A stretch of 64,000 nucleotides of DNA, from assembly GCF_002844395.1 (NCBI RefSeq), contig NZ_CP025197.1, positions 1,178,001 through 1,242,000 on the forward strand, written 5' to 3'. Positions 46,078 through 56,101 of the stretch are shown in pieces; the first letter of the stretch is position 1, and each line of letters starts with the position of its first letter. The notes under the pieces were generated by a model that was not told where the DNA came from, did not search any database, and saw nothing but the letters and a program-made list of their open reading frames with translations. A program made the translations under genes and the position numbers. This stretch comes from Acetivibrio saccincola. Lineage in GTDB: Bacteria; Bacillota; Clostridia; Acetivibrionales; Acetivibrionaceae.

Positions 46078-47529
46078 CTATCCGCATATACCTATAATAC
46101 GCCTTAATTCTTTATATAAACCAGCTTTACACCCCTTATGAATACCAGTTAAATTACTATTCCATACACTCTCATACCTGTTTGATGACTTCTTTAATTC
46201 CTTAATTAATTTTTCCTGAATTTCTTGCCTACTAGCTGCTAACTTTTTTTGTTTTTGTGCCATAACTATGTCATATACCTTACCGCCATTCTTCTTGTAT
46301 ATTATTAGCTTTGACATCTTTTCTACACCTTTTCTCGACCAGCCTTTAGGTCTTGAACTTAAACGGGATGAAAATACATGACTCACATGACCTTCAGCAC
46401 TACAACCCACTATTCCTCTGTTTGACCTTATTTCTATACCATCCCAATTATTTAAAATATATCGCTTTGCATTTTTTATAGCCTTTATTTTATTTTCATT
46501 ATCGCCTGTCTTTTCAATTATCTTTTTAAAAACCTTTGTTAGCATTTTTTTATCAGATAAATTCAAAGCCTCCTGTAAATCTTGGCTTATTGCTTCATCA
46601 TTTAAATGTGTGGTCGCAACTCTTACGTATTTTTGAAGATGGTATCTATCAAGTACAAATTTACTTTTTGAAAGACAGTTAACTCCTTGCCTTATCCATG
46701 ACGCCCCATCTCCTGATATATACACCGTCTCTAAAAAATCAACGTCATATTGTTTATATATGTATTCCGATACTTCAAGCCACAAATTTTCTGAATTATT
46801 ATACACTCCCCCAAAATATCGAACATTCTTTAATACTTTTCTCTTCTTATTACTTTTTTCAAAGTCAATTCCCTCATGCACATATACAAGTTTTGGCATA
46901 ATTGTATTTCTCTTGCCCTTCTCATTCTGTCTCAATATACTTTTTTGTTGTAATGCTACATGGTCCTCATCGGCCTCAACATACAATATTTTTACTTCTC
47001 TCTTTTTATCTACTTTTATTTCAGGCTCAACTATTTCAATATTATGTATTTTATTCATCACTGCTTGTTTGCTGATTTCATCAATATATGTCGCCTTTTC
47101 TCCTGCCTTTCTGTAGCTGCTGTCAGCTGCTTCATCTATTGCATTAATTACAACATCGGCACTTACTCTGTCATGTGGTTCTACACCTACAATCCTGTCG
47201 ACTAGGTGTTGTCTATTACCATTTTCCTTATGCTTAAAATATGTCCTGTTATAACTTAGTGTTCCAAATGTCGTTAAAATAGCTGTTTTATCTTTTCTTA
47301 TAATTTCCCAATACTGTTTCCTTATTTCACAGTTACGGAAATATTCATCCATATCTTCAAGCACTTCTTTAAGTATATCGCGTCCAAGTTTAAATAAATC
47401 TTCTTTTAGACCAAGAACAAGATCAGCTAAGTCTTTTCCTTCTTCAATAAAATTTTTTATCTTTTTTTCAATTCTTTTTACCCCAAATTCATTAAAATGT
47501 TGTATACTATTATACATAGAAGATGTCAT
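46078..47529 (-). CDS. ISLre2/UPF0236-family transposase, copy 1
   Basis: This 483-residue transposase appears intact. An N-terminal helical region and the Cys-poor DNA-binding part lead to the catalytic core with VYISGDGASWIRQG (first acidic residue), LDRYHLQKYVRV and the family block SAEGHVSHVFSSRLSSRPKGWS. It starts near the right end of its element, after GGATGACATC. It differs from copy 2 at ten residues by direct comparison, including Cys instead of Trp after GVN, so both are recent and may be active. Confidence 0.92.
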   Translation of the reverse strand: MTSSMYNSIQHFNEFGVKRIEKKIKNFIEEGKDLADLVLGLKEDLFKLGRDILKEVLEDMDEYFRNCEIRKQYWEIIRKDKTAILTTFGTLSYNRTYFKHKENGNRQHLVDRIVGVEPHDRVSADVVINAIDEAADSSYRKAGEKATYIDEISKQAVMNKIHNIEIVEPEIKVDKKREVKILYVEADEDHVALQQKSILRQNEKGKRNTIMPKLVYVHEGIDFEKSNKKRKVLKNVRYFGGVYNNSENLWLEVSEYIYKQYDVDFLETVYISGDGASWIRQGVNCLSKSKFVLDRYHLQKYVRVATTHLNDEAISQDLQEALNLSDKKMLTKVFKKIIEKTGDNENKIKAIKNAKRYILNNWDGIEIRSNRGIVGCSAEGHVSHVFSSRLSSRPKGWSRKGVEKMSKLIIYKKNGGKVYDIVMAQKQKKLAASRQEIQEKLIKELKKSSNRYESVWNSNLTGIHKGCKAGLYKELRRIIGICG

Positions 47530-47645
47530 CCTTTCTATTTATTATTTTTGCTTAATTAATATCTTAACAGGATGTCATCTTCTTTTCAATTATATATGGT
47601 ATTTTATGTCTCATTCCCTACAATAACTTTACGCTAACATCATTA

Positions 47646-48035
47646 TTAAAAAATATTAGTCAAAGACAGTGCTTCCCTGTCAGGGATGGTTTTTAAAAGC
47701 TGCTTTAAGGAGGCTATTTCAGCTAAAGCCAAGGTAGAATCCTTTGCGTCTATATATACAGACAGTCTTGATATAGAAGTGCTGATTGCATCTATATCAG
47801 AATGGTCCAGTAGAATGCTCCATTTTTTTTCTGTCTCAGGCCACTTTTCTATAATTTCTAAAAGATTATTTTTAGCCGGTTCCCAATTTTTCTCATAAAT
47901 ATTGGCTTCAGTTTTAAGAATTTTTTCTTCTATTACAAGGGTGGATGTTGCAAGGATTCTTGAAGCAAAAAATGATGCTCCGATTATTAATGCCAGAACC
48001 AGCACTATACTTCCTAAAATTTTTAAATTGTGCAT
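47646..48035 (-). CDS. DUF4363-type membrane-anchored protein
   Basis: This 129-residue protein has an N-terminal membrane segment (about 5-27) and a helical extracytoplasmic region containing EKNWEPAKNNLLEIIEKWPETEKKWSILLDH, typical of DUF4363. It overlaps the end of the DUF421 gene by one base (TAATG). The pair occurs together in many Clostridia, but its role is unknown. Its stop codon touches the target duplication of insertion-sequence copy 1; the frame was not changed by the insertion. Confidence 0.8.
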   Translation of the reverse strand: MHNLKILGSIVLVLALIIGASFFASRILATSTLVIEEKILKTEANIYEKNWEPAKNNLLEIIEKWPETEKKWSILLDHSDIDAISTSISRLSVYIDAKDSTLALAEIASLKQLLKTIPDREALSLTNIF

Positions 48036-48724
48036 TAATTATCCTCCCCTTTCTTTTCTTTAACTTGAAAATATAAATTGCCGGAAGAATCTAAACTTGC
48101 AAATAATACGTCTTTTATATTTTCCACCCCAAATTTTTTCAGTTCATCAGACAGCCATTTCTCGTCTAGATTTGCAGTTTTTAAATTAGCTGTATTTACA
48201 TTTCCGTCCACTATAAGATCAAGAGGTAAACCCTCATACTCAGTTTGAATATTAAGGTCTTCAGGGTTTAAAGGTCTTTTTTGGGATTTAGGGATAACGC
48301 TTAGCTGTCCGTTTGTCTCCAGTATGGCAAATTCCACATCTGAAATGTTGGATATATTTTTTATTCTTAACTGTTCTAAAAGCTCATTTATTGTAAACAT
48401 CTCTTTTTTAAGAGCTTGTTCTTTAAGTTTGCCGTTTTCAATTAAAACAGTGGGTCTTCCTGAAATAATAGCCCTTGTTTTGGCACTTTTAAGCCCGATA
48501 TAAGAAAAAAGTAGTTGTGCCACTAAAAGGGTGAGTATAGGAATAATTCCGTTTACCAATGGAACTCCTGTATTTTGCATTGCAACGGATGCAAGGTCAG
48601 ATATCATTATGGCTATAACAAGTTCAAAAGGCTGTAATTCCCCTATTTGACGCTTTCCCATTATTCTCATTACAATAATTACAAGTAAATATAATATTGC
48701 TGTCCTGACAAAAGATATCAGCAC
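48035..48724 (-). CDS. DUF421 (YetF-type) membrane protein
   Basis: This 229-residue protein has three N-terminal membrane helices (to about residue 80) and the conserved LVIIVMRIMGKRQIGELQPFELVIAIMISDLASVAMQ, followed by the DUF421 cytoplasmic domain with SGRPTVLIENGKL and LLEQLRIKNISNISDVEFAILETNGQLSVI. YetF-family proteins are common in spore formers, and some act in spore germination or membrane repair, but no role is assigned here. It is the first gene of a two-gene unit with DUF4363. Confidence 0.88.
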   Translation of the reverse strand: MLISFVRTAILYLLVIIVMRIMGKRQIGELQPFELVIAIMISDLASVAMQNTGVPLVNGIIPILTLLVAQLLFSYIGLKSAKTRAIISGRPTVLIENGKLKEQALKKEMFTINELLEQLRIKNISNISDVEFAILETNGQLSVIPKSQKRPLNPEDLNIQTEYEGLPLDLIVDGNVNTANLKTANLDEKWLSDELKKFGVENIKDVLFASLDSSGNLYFQVKEKKGEDN

Positions 48725-49041
48725 TATATCACCCTTTCTGTATAATTATTAATAGTTTTGCCAGGTATTTATTTTAAAATGTGTAGGAATTTATGGCTTA
48801 GCCGGGAATGGAGACTATTGCAAAAAACGGTGTTTAAAAAACATGAAAATGTTAGCAATTTAAATTAATAATGAGTCTTATTTAAATATTTTACCCTATT
48901 TATGATATATTTATGAAATTGGAATAAAACCGGCATAAATTACAGTATGCAATATAATAAAAATAATATAGAATAGGTTTAATTAATATAAAACAGGTTA
49001 GCTATACATAAATAAAAAGCAATTTTTCCGGGAGGAATATA
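48725..49041. other. Non-coding gap between DUF421 and the potassium genes
   Basis: The 317-base gap separates divergent genes and must contain both promoters. It is AT-rich with a short GC-richer patch (GCCGGGAATGGAGAC near 48801). I looked for the c-di-AMP riboswitch that often precedes potassium-uptake genes and did not recognise it. Nothing else is supported. Confidence 0.35.
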
Positions 49042-49656
49042 ATGCATGTAATTATAATAGGATGTGGAAAAGTAGGTTCAAGATTTGCAAATGTTTTATC
49101 TGAAGAAGGTCACGATGTTGTTATCATAGATAGTGACAGCAATTCTTTTAAATTGCTGTCTCCTGATTTTAACGGGATAACTCTTACTGGGGTACCCATA
49201 GACCAGGATGTTTTAAAAAAGGCAGGAATAAATACTGCAGATGCCTTAGCAGCTGTTACACCGGATGACAATATAAATATTATGGTTTGCCAGGTTGCAA
49301 AGGAGATTTTTAAAGTTCCAAAGGTGATAGCCAGAATATATGACCCTTCCAGGGAACATGTCTTTCACCATTTTGGATTGGAGACAATTTGTCCTACGGA
49401 TATTTCAGTTAATGTAATAAAGTCTATTATAATAGGCAAAAAAGAGGTTCAGACGCAAACCATTGGCAATAAAGCTATTTTATACAGACAGGAAAGAGTG
49501 GATAAATCCTATATAGGTAAAAAAGTAGAGGATATTGAATTGGATGAAAGTTCCCACTTATTTGCCGTTATAAGGGACAATGAGTTTAATTTTGCAAAAC
49601 CCGGTTTTGTACTTAAAAAAGGCGATGAAATTGTAATTGCAAGTAAAGGGGATTGA
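49042..49656 (+). CDS. Potassium-uptake RCK subunit (KtrA/TrkA type), first
   Basis: This 204-residue cytoplasmic gating subunit has an N-terminal RCK_N Rossmann domain with GCGKVG (about 8-13) and the acidic DSDS at the end of strand 2, then a C-terminal RCK_C domain (about 135-204). It would bind nucleotide and control a TrkH/KtrB channel such as the one encoded at 50414-51781. A GGGAGG ribosome site precedes the ATG. A second, different RCK gene follows after 61 bases. Confidence 0.9.
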   Translation: MHVIIIGCGKVGSRFANVLSEEGHDVVIIDSDSNSFKLLSPDFNGITLTGVPIDQDVLKKAGINTADALAAVTPDDNINIMVCQVAKEIFKVPKVIARIYDPSREHVFHHFGLETICPTDISVNVIKSIIIGKKEVQTQTIGNKAILYRQERVDKSYIGKKVEDIELDESSHLFAVIRDNEFNFAKPGFVLKKGDEIVIASKGD

Positions 49657-49717
49657 ATTTTTAATAGGAATTTATGTACTTTTATCAAAATTCATAAATT
49701 TCATATGGAGGTAAAAT

Positions 49718-50386
49718 ATGTATATTGTTATAGCGGGAGGGGGAAAGCTTGGATATTACCTTGTAAAAACCCTTCTTCCATATAAACATAAAATAGCTAT
49801 TATAGAGCCATTAGAGGATGTGTGCAATAAAATAGCAAATGAACTGAATATTCCTGTGGTAAACGGGGATGGAACAGATTTAGAAGTGCTTTCAGAAATA
49901 GAACTGCAAAAGTGTGATATTTTTATTGCAGTTACAGGAAAAGACCAGGATAATTTAATTGCGTGCCAACTGGCTAAGAGAAATTTTGGAGTGGAGAGGA
50001 CCATAGCAAGGGTCAATAACCCAAAAAATATTGAAATATTTCAAAAGCTGGGGGTGGATATCCCAGTCAGCAGTACATCCATAATAGCTGACCTTATTGA
50101 GCAGGAAGTGGATTACTCAGGCATAAAAACCCTTTTGAGACTAAAAACCGGGAAGCTGGTGCTGAATGAAATTTTAATAACTGATAAATCACCGGTGTGT
50201 GACAAAGCTTTAAAGGATATAAATATTCCTAAAGACTGTGTTGTTATTTCTGTAATCAGGGATGTGGAAGTTATTATACCAAATGGTTTTACAATATTAA
50301 AAGAAGGGGATTATATTATAACCGTCTCTTCAAGTGAGGACCAGGCAGAGCTTAAGGATTACTTTGTGGGTAAAGGAAAGCAATAA
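49718..50386 (+). CDS. Potassium-uptake RCK subunit (KtrA/TrkA type), second
   Basis: This 222-residue RCK protein shows GGGKLGYYL, VNGDGTDLEVLSEIEL and AVTGKDQDNLIACQLAK in the N-domain and a complete RCK_C domain. It is related to the preceding gene but not a recent duplicate. The two may form a hetero-ring or serve different channels. TATGGAGG serves as ribosome site. It converges with the TrkH-type gene 27 bases away. Confidence 0.9.
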   Translation: MYIVIAGGGKLGYYLVKTLLPYKHKIAIIEPLEDVCNKIANELNIPVVNGDGTDLEVLSEIELQKCDIFIAVTGKDQDNLIACQLAKRNFGVERTIARVNNPKNIEIFQKLGVDIPVSSTSIIADLIEQEVDYSGIKTLLRLKTGKLVLNEILITDKSPVCDKALKDINIPKDCVVISVIRDVEVIIPNGFTILKEGDYIITVSSSEDQAELKDYFVGKGKQ

Positions 50387-50413
50387 CTTGTAGCTTCTAA
50401 GTTTCAGGTATTT

Positions 50414-51781
50414 TTAGCCCACTATTATTTTTCCCTCAGGATATACCACATCTTGATTTTTCTTTTGGGCATTTTGTATTGTAAGAGCAATGGCAAAAGA
50501 GAGAGGACCTATTCTTCCCACCAGCATACCGATTATTATAAGAATTTTGCTTATGTTGCTTAAAATACTTACATCTATAGGGGACAGACCTACAGTGGCA
50601 ACTGCAGATGTGGATTCAAAAAGGGTGTCCAAAAAAGGAATATCCTCCAAAAACATGAGCACAGTTGTCAAGGTGATAACAATCATGGCACTAAGGCTGA
50701 CAATGGCAAGGGACTTAATTATGGTTTGGTGGGGAATTCTTCTCTTAAAAACAACAGCGTGTTCTGTTCCCCTGATTTGTGAAATAACGGCAACTAAAAT
50801 AACCCCGAAGGTGGTTAGTTTGACACCGCCTCCTGTGGAACCAGGTGCCGCACCTATAAACATAAGAAAAATTGCCATTGCTTTGGTTATCTCTTTCATG
50901 CTGCCTGTGTCAATGGTGTTAAAACCTGAAGAGCGGGTTGTTACAGATTGAAAAAATGAGGCATTTATTTTTTCAACTATACTGAGTTTGCCTAATGTAT
51001 AGGGGTTATTAAATTCTGAAAGGAAGAAAAATATCCCGCCAAAGACAATGAGAAATACAGTAAAAAGTAAAACTACCTTTGTGTGAAGGAGCAGCTCTCT
51101 CTTTTTGGGAAATTCCCATAAATTTTTCCACACAACAAAGCCAAGTCCGCCTAAAATAACAAGTATTGATGTAAAAAACAAAAGTACAGGGTCGTCATTG
51201 TAATTGGTAAGGCTTTGAAAATCCCCCAATATATCAAATCCAGCATTACAAAAGGAGGATATGGAATGAAAAATTGAAATGTAAAAGCCTTTAAAACCGA
51301 ATTTTGGAACAAACCTTGTAGCTAAAATAACGGCTCCTGCCAATTCAATTGAAAAAGTGGCAAGTACCACGTTTTTAATAAGGCTTAAAACACCGTCAAA
51401 GCTAAAATCACTTAGAGATTGTTGAGCTAATACCCTTGTTTTGAGACTTACTTTTTTTCCAAGCAAAATTGAGAAAAATGTGGCAAAGGTTACAAAACCC
51501 AAAGCTCCTGTTTGAATGAGAATCAGGATAACAATCTGGCCAAAAAGTGACCACTGGGCGGCTGTATCCACCACTACCAGTCCTGTAACACAGGTGGCGG
51601 ATGTGGCGGTAAACAGTGCAGTAAGAAAATCTGCTTTTTCAGCATTGTCATTTGAAGCAATGGGAAGGGTTAAAAGTAAAGTTCCCCAAAAAATAACCAC
51701 TATAAAGCTTAACAATATAATTTTAGTGGGATCTAAACGGAATAGCTTCCTGTTCTTTATATTAAATTGGAACTTAATCAT
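50414..51781 (-). CDS. TrkH/KtrB-type potassium transporter
   Basis: This 455-residue membrane protein has four M1-P-M2-like repeats. The four selectivity-filter regions can be located, including ATSATCVTGL, SSFCNAGF, TRSSGFNTID and STSAVATVGLS, each with a central Gly. It has about ten hydrophobic spans. It would import potassium, driven by the membrane potential or sodium, with the two RCK proteins encoded convergently. It is transcribed away from the Tad operon. Confidence 0.93.
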   Translation of the reverse strand: MIKFQFNIKNRKLFRLDPTKIILLSFIVVIFWGTLLLTLPIASNDNAEKADFLTALFTATSATCVTGLVVVDTAAQWSLFGQIVILILIQTGALGFVTFATFFSILLGKKVSLKTRVLAQQSLSDFSFDGVLSLIKNVVLATFSIELAGAVILATRFVPKFGFKGFYISIFHSISSFCNAGFDILGDFQSLTNYNDDPVLLFFTSILVILGGLGFVVWKNLWEFPKKRELLLHTKVVLLFTVFLIVFGGIFFFLSEFNNPYTLGKLSIVEKINASFFQSVTTRSSGFNTIDTGSMKEITKAMAIFLMFIGAAPGSTGGGVKLTTFGVILVAVISQIRGTEHAVVFKRRIPHQTIIKSLAIVSLSAMIVITLTTVLMFLEDIPFLDTLFESTSAVATVGLSPIDVSILSNISKILIIIGMLVGRIGPLSFAIALTIQNAQKKNQDVVYPEGKIIVG

Positions 51782-51908
51782 AAAAAATAATCACCGTGCC
51801 TTGGTATTATTAGCCATAACTTTCATTCTTCCCATTATATCATATTATGGATATGGCTGCAATGAGAAAACTTTGGTTTTAAATTGAATACTTTACATAA
51901 AAAAAGTC

Positions 51909-51937
51909 TTGGAAAATCTTATAATTTATAATATAAT
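51909..51937 (+). promoter_or_regulatory. Likely promoter of the Tad operon
   Basis: TTGGAA (51909-51914) and TATAAT (51932-51937) are 17 bases apart and lie 65 bases before the TadZ-like gene. Confidence 0.6.
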
Positions 51938-52001
51938 ATATAATAAGACATCTTTTAGTAGTTTCTGTTCTTAAAAAAACTATTCTGTTGAGGTATTTAA
52001 A

Positions 52002-53108
52002 ATGTATAAACTAAGGTTGGTAATAGCCGACAAAGATCAAGTCTACATTGATAACGTTACAGGTTTTATTTACTCAAAGTACAAAAACAAATTTTATATC
52101 AAGTCTTTTACAAATGAAAAATCCCTGTATGAGCATATTGATGAAACTGATAGAATTGATATTTTGTTGATTACACCGTCATTTTATAAAGAGGAAATTG
52201 ACTTAAAAAAAGTAGTTGCTCCAATAATTTTATCAACAGGGATTTTACCAAAGGAAATTAAAGACTTTGAAATAGTTAGCAAGTATCAAACGGGTACCAA
52301 TCTTGTAAATAATATTTTAAATATCTTTTCTGAAAGAAGTAATTTTAGCATTCATACTAAAGAAGGGTCTAATGACACAAAAATAGTTACTTTTTTCTCG
52401 CCGGTAGGGGGTGCAGGTACATCTACTTTAGCGGCGGCTACTGCTTTTCAATGTGTACAAAGTCAAATGAACACCTTTTATCTGAATTTTGAAGGTCTTT
52501 CTTCTACCAGAGCTTTTTTCAATTCTGTTGATAATGGTCAAAACTTATCAAGTATATTGTTTTTCCTAAAAGAAAAAAGCAAGAATTTATCTCTTAAAAT
52601 AGAAACCGGCAGATTAATAGATGATGCAACAGGGGTACACTATTTTCTTCCGCCGGAAAATAGTTTTGACTTAAAAGATATGGCTGTTGATGAAATGGAA
52701 AGGCTTATTGATGAGATGAAAGCAATGGCTTATTATGATGTGATTATTGCCGATATCAGCAGTGAGTTAAGTGATACTAACATATTGCTAATGCAGAAAA
52801 GTGATTGCATATTTTATGTTTTATCTTATGACAGGGTTTCAAAATTTAAATTTGAAGAGATGCTTAAGGCATTTGAGTTTTTAAATAAAAGAAAAGGTTT
52901 GGATTTTATTAACAAAGGTGAAGTTATACTGAATAAATGTACAGGTATTAATTTAGAAGCTTTAGATAATGTGACTTTAGGAGAAAAGACGGTTTTTGCC
53001 AAAATACCGTATATAAGCGGAATGGAAGCATCTGATGCCCACTACCTTGCAAATAGTGAAAACCCCATAGCAAATGCAGCAAACAAAATAATATACAAGT
53101 TGAAATAG
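52002..53108 (+). CDS. tadZ: TadZ/CpaE-like pilus-localisation ATPase
   Basis: The protein has 368 residues. An N-terminal receiver-like domain (about 1-105) lacks the usual phosphorylation residues and is followed by a ParA/MinD-type ATPase (about 125-368). The P-loop is altered: SPVGGAGTST (133-142) in place of KGGxGKT, so the signature Lys pairs are missing, as in several TadZ proteins. In other bacteria TadZ places the Tad machine at the pole. It heads the Tad operon and ends one base before the next frame. Confidence 0.82.
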   Translation: MYKLRLVIADKDQVYIDNVTGFIYSKYKNKFYIKSFTNEKSLYEHIDETDRIDILLITPSFYKEEIDLKKVVAPIILSTGILPKEIKDFEIVSKYQTGTNLVNNILNIFSERSNFSIHTKEGSNDTKIVTFFSPVGGAGTSTLAAATAFQCVQSQMNTFYLNFEGLSSTRAFFNSVDNGQNLSSILFFLKEKSKNLSLKIETGRLIDDATGVHYFLPPENSFDLKDMAVDEMERLIDEMKAMAYYDVIIADISSELSDTNILLMQKSDCIFYVLSYDRVSKFKFEEMLKAFEFLNKRKGLDFINKGEVILNKCTGINLEALDNVTLGEKTVFAKIPYISGMEASDAHYLANSENPIANAANKIIYKLK

Positions 53109-53118
53109 GGTGTTTAAA

Positions 53119-54357
53119 ATGGATATTAATAGCAAGGAAAAACTTATCCATGAAATAAGGGAAAGAATAAACGACAGTATTGATTTATCAAAGGATTATA
53201 CCGATGAAGAAATCAGGGAAGTAATAACCGGCGAAGTTTTTAAGGCATCTAAGGAGCATTATCTTAGCATTGGTGAAAAGAAGGAAATCACAGATGTGAT
53301 ATTTAACTCCATGAGAAGGCTTGATGTACTTCAGCCTATTATTGATGACAAAAGTATAACGGAAATAATGATAAACGGTCCGGATACAATTTTTGTTGAA
53401 AAAGACGGCAGGATTTTTAAAAAAGATGTCAGGTTTGAAAGTAGGAGAAAACTGGAAGATGTCATTCAGACTATTGTATCAAAGGTAAACAGGACGGTTA
53501 ATGAATCAAATCCCATTGTAGATGCAAGGCTTACAGACGGGTCACGTGTTAATGTGGTGCTTCCGCCTATAGCCTTAAACGGTCCCATTGTAACTATAAG
53601 AAAATTTCCTGAAAAGCCTATGACTATGGAACGGCTCATAAAGTTTGGTTCAGTGACGGAGGAGGTTGCAGAAGTCCTTAACAGGATGGTCAGGGCAAAA
53701 TATAATATTTTTATAAGCGGTGGGACGGGTTCCGGAAAAACCTCTTTCTTAAACGCCCTTTCAAATTTCATTCCAAAAGATGAAAGAATAATTACGATAG
53801 AAGACTCGGCAGAATTGCAAATTACAGGTATAGAGAATATTGTAAGGCTGGAGACCAGAAATGCTAATACCGAAGGAAAAGGTGAAATAACAATAAGAGA
53901 CCTTATTAAAGCCTCTCTTAGAATGAGACCTGAAAGAATTATAGTGGGTGAGGTTCGTGGTCCTGAAGCCATAGATATGCTCCAGGCCATGAATACAGGG
54001 CATGACGGTTCTTTATCCACAGGTCATGCCAACTCCACCAGGGATATTCTTTCAAGGCTTGAGACTATGGTTTTAAGTGGTTCCAATATACCATTAGACG
54101 CCATCAGGCAGCAAATTGCTTCTGCAATTGATATAATTATTCACTTGGCAAGACTTAGGGACAAATCGAGGAGAACCATGGAGATTACAGAAGTTGTGGG
54201 CTATAAAGACGGCAACATACTGTTAAACCCCCTTTATGTATTTGAGGAAGAAGGGGAAGATGAAGAAAAAAGAGTTATAGGAAAACTAAAGAGAACCAAT
54301 AACCAAATGGTTAAAAAGTTTAAATTTAAAATGGCAGGTATATCTGATGTTTTTTAA
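53119..54357 (+). CDS. tadA: Tad secretion ATPase TadA/CpaF
   Basis: This is the hexameric motor that powers both assembly and retraction of Tad pili. The 412 residues from ATG 53119 (AGGGTG upstream; an earlier GTG is less likely) show an N-terminal domain, GGTGSGKTSF (Lys207), ITIEDSAELQI, RMRPERIIVGEVRG (Walker B/Asp box) and TGHDGSLSTGHANS (His box). All the motifs of secretion ATPases are present. It lies between TadZ and TadB. Confidence 0.95.
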   Translation: MDINSKEKLIHEIRERINDSIDLSKDYTDEEIREVITGEVFKASKEHYLSIGEKKEITDVIFNSMRRLDVLQPIIDDKSITEIMINGPDTIFVEKDGRIFKKDVRFESRRKLEDVIQTIVSKVNRTVNESNPIVDARLTDGSRVNVVLPPIALNGPIVTIRKFPEKPMTMERLIKFGSVTEEVAEVLNRMVRAKYNIFISGGTGSGKTSFLNALSNFIPKDERIITIEDSAELQITGIENIVRLETRNANTEGKGEITIRDLIKASLRMRPERIIVGEVRGPEAIDMLQAMNTGHDGSLSTGHANSTRDILSRLETMVLSGSNIPLDAIRQQIASAIDIIIHLARLRDKSRRTMEITEVVGYKDGNILLNPLYVFEEEGEDEEKRVIGKLKRTNNQMVKKFKFKMAGISDVF

Positions 54358-54394
54358 GAATGTTTGATGTTTTCTTAAGAACAGGGGTGATATA

Positions 54395-55195
54395 ATGGAA
54401 TCTAAAACTTTAACTGTCACTGAAGAAAAGGATGTTCAAAATCAAAATGTTTTAATTGATTATGATGTTTATATTATGAAACCTGCTGAGAAATTACTTT
54501 ATATCCTTCTTGCTGCGGCCGTGCTATTTACAATCGGGTTTATATTCTATCAGAATATAATATTGTCACTGCTTTTGACTCCTTTTGCACTTTTTTATCC
54601 TAAAATAAAAACAAGGGAAATAATAAAAAAGAGGAAGAAGCTTTTAAATCTCCAGTTTAAGGACATGCTGTATGCCCTCTCCTCTTCACTGACTGCAGGT
54701 AAATCCCCGGAATCTGCATTTTCAGATGTGTTAAAAGATCTAAAAGTTCTATACCCCACCACCGATGTTTATATAATCAAGGAAGTTGAGTACATAATAA
54801 GGAAGCTGAATATGAATGAAACGGTGGAAGCTGCTTTAGATGACCTGGCAAAAAGAACAAAAATTGAGGATATTCAAAACTTTGTAGAGGTGTTTAAGAC
54901 CTGTAAACGGACAGGCGGGAATTTAGTGGCAGTCACCAGGAATTCATCAGATGTTATAAGTGAGAAGATTGAAATTATAGAGGATATAAATACTACAATA
55001 GCGGCTAAAAAGTTTGAACATAAAATTTTATCTGTTATGCCCATCTTTATGATAGTAGTTCTTTCACTGACAACGGAAGATTATATGGAGCCTTTGTTTA
55101 GCACTATACTAGGAAGGATTGTAATGACCGTTGCAATTATTATCATGGCAGCAGGCTATTTTATATCCCAGAAAATAATGGATATTAAAGTTTAA
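54395..55195 (+). CDS. tadB: Tad inner-membrane platform protein TadB-like
   Basis: This 266-residue type II secretion F-domain protein has two hydrophobic spans near residues 34-70 and two near the C-terminus. In between lies a cytoplasmic helical domain with FKDMLYALSSSLTAGKSPESAF and FVEVFKTCKRTGGNL. With TadC it forms the platform on which TadA acts. It starts after AGGGGTG and ends at the start of the TadC region with no gap. Confidence 0.88.
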   Translation: MESKTLTVTEEKDVQNQNVLIDYDVYIMKPAEKLLYILLAAAVLFTIGFIFYQNIILSLLLTPFALFYPKIKTREIIKKRKKLLNLQFKDMLYALSSSLTAGKSPESAFSDVLKDLKVLYPTTDVYIIKEVEYIIRKLNMNETVEAALDDLAKRTKIEDIQNFVEVFKTCKRTGGNLVAVTRNSSDVISEKIEIIEDINTTIAAKKFEHKILSVMPIFMIVVLSLTTEDYMEPLFSTILGRIVMTVAIIIMAAGYFISQKIMDIKV

Positions 55196-55213
55196 TTGCC
55201 GGGAGGTAGAAGC

Positions 55214-56080
55214 ATGCTGATAGCATCTTTAGCCGTACTTTTAGTATTTATGATACTGCTTCTTTCGTCTAAGAATAAATACAGGGAATACACAGAACCG
55301 TTGGATAAGGAAGAGTACAAATTAAAGGACCTTTTGTGTGTAGGGCTTTTTATCATGGACAAAATAAAGTATTCCTATAATACGGAATATGACAGGAAAG
55401 TTCTTGACAAAATATCTGAATTAAAAGGACCTAAGTATTCCGTTTACTATCTCCAAATTTATTGGGCTAATAAAATAACTCTTATGTTTATACTGCTTAT
55501 TCTGTTCTTATTTGTAGGGGTTTCCCAGGAAGAAATTACAACTGAATATTTGTTTTTTGGAGTATTTGTTTTAGCCTTGGTGGTTTTTGTGTCCTACAGG
55601 GAATTGGACAAAAAAGTAAAGGAAAGAAGACTTAGTATACAAATTGATTTTCCGGATTTTTTAAACCAGCTTGTTCTTTTGATAAGTGCAGGTATGACAG
55701 TTTCAAGGGCGTGGGAAAGAATTGTTGAGCAAAGTGAAAAGGATACTGTTTTGTATGATGAACTTAGAATTGTACTTGCTGATATCAGGGCAGGAAAGTC
55801 TGAAATAAATGCTTTTGAGGACTTTGCAAAAAGGTGCAGGATACCTGAAATAACCAGGTTTTCTTCTATAATCATTCAAAACATTAACAAGGGAAGCTCC
55901 GATATAGTACCGATGCTTTTACGCCAGGCCAGCGAATGTTGGGAAATGAGAAAACATGCGGCAAGAAGAATAGGGGAAGAGGCAAGTTCAAAACTGCTTT
56001 TTCCAATGATGCTGATGTTTGCGGCAGTGTTGCTGATAGTAGCAACTCCTGCAGTTATAGCCATTATGGGAAGTATGTAA
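55214..56080 (+). CDS. tadC: Tad inner-membrane platform protein TadC-like
   Basis: This is the second F-domain platform protein, 288 residues from ATG 55214, which has GGGAGG just upstream; an earlier TTG at 55196 is not needed. The F-domain shows IDFPDFLNQLVLLISAGMTVSRAWERI and RFSSIIIQNINKGSSDIVPMLLRQA, ending in a hydrophobic pair. It is located between TadB and the Flp pilin. Confidence 0.88.
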   Translation: MLIASLAVLLVFMILLLSSKNKYREYTEPLDKEEYKLKDLLCVGLFIMDKIKYSYNTEYDRKVLDKISELKGPKYSVYYLQIYWANKITLMFILLILFLFVGVSQEEITTEYLFFGVFVLALVVFVSYRELDKKVKERRLSIQIDFPDFLNQLVLLISAGMTVSRAWERIVEQSEKDTVLYDELRIVLADIRAGKSEINAFEDFAKRCRIPEITRFSSIIIQNINKGSSDIVPMLLRQASECWEMRKHAARRIGEEASSKLLFPMMLMFAAVLLIVATPAVIAIMGSM

Positions 56081-56101
56081 TTTTGGAAGGAGGTGATTTG
56101 G

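Larger units (their letters stand above)
45570..47638 (-). mobile_element. Insertion sequence of the ISLre2 type, copy 1 (2069 bp)
   Basis: Terminal inverted repeats read GATAGCGTCAATTTATTG on the left and GTTAGCGTAAAGTTATTG on the right (minus strand). An 8-base target duplication ATCATTAT flanks it (45562-45569 and 47639-47646). It carries one transposase gene on the minus strand and an unusually long non-coding stretch of about 500 bases after that gene. It matches the second copy (61053-63097) almost throughout; copy 1 has about 24 extra bases in a T-rich run near 45950-46000. It inserted just after the stop codon of the DUF4363 gene. Confidence 0.9.
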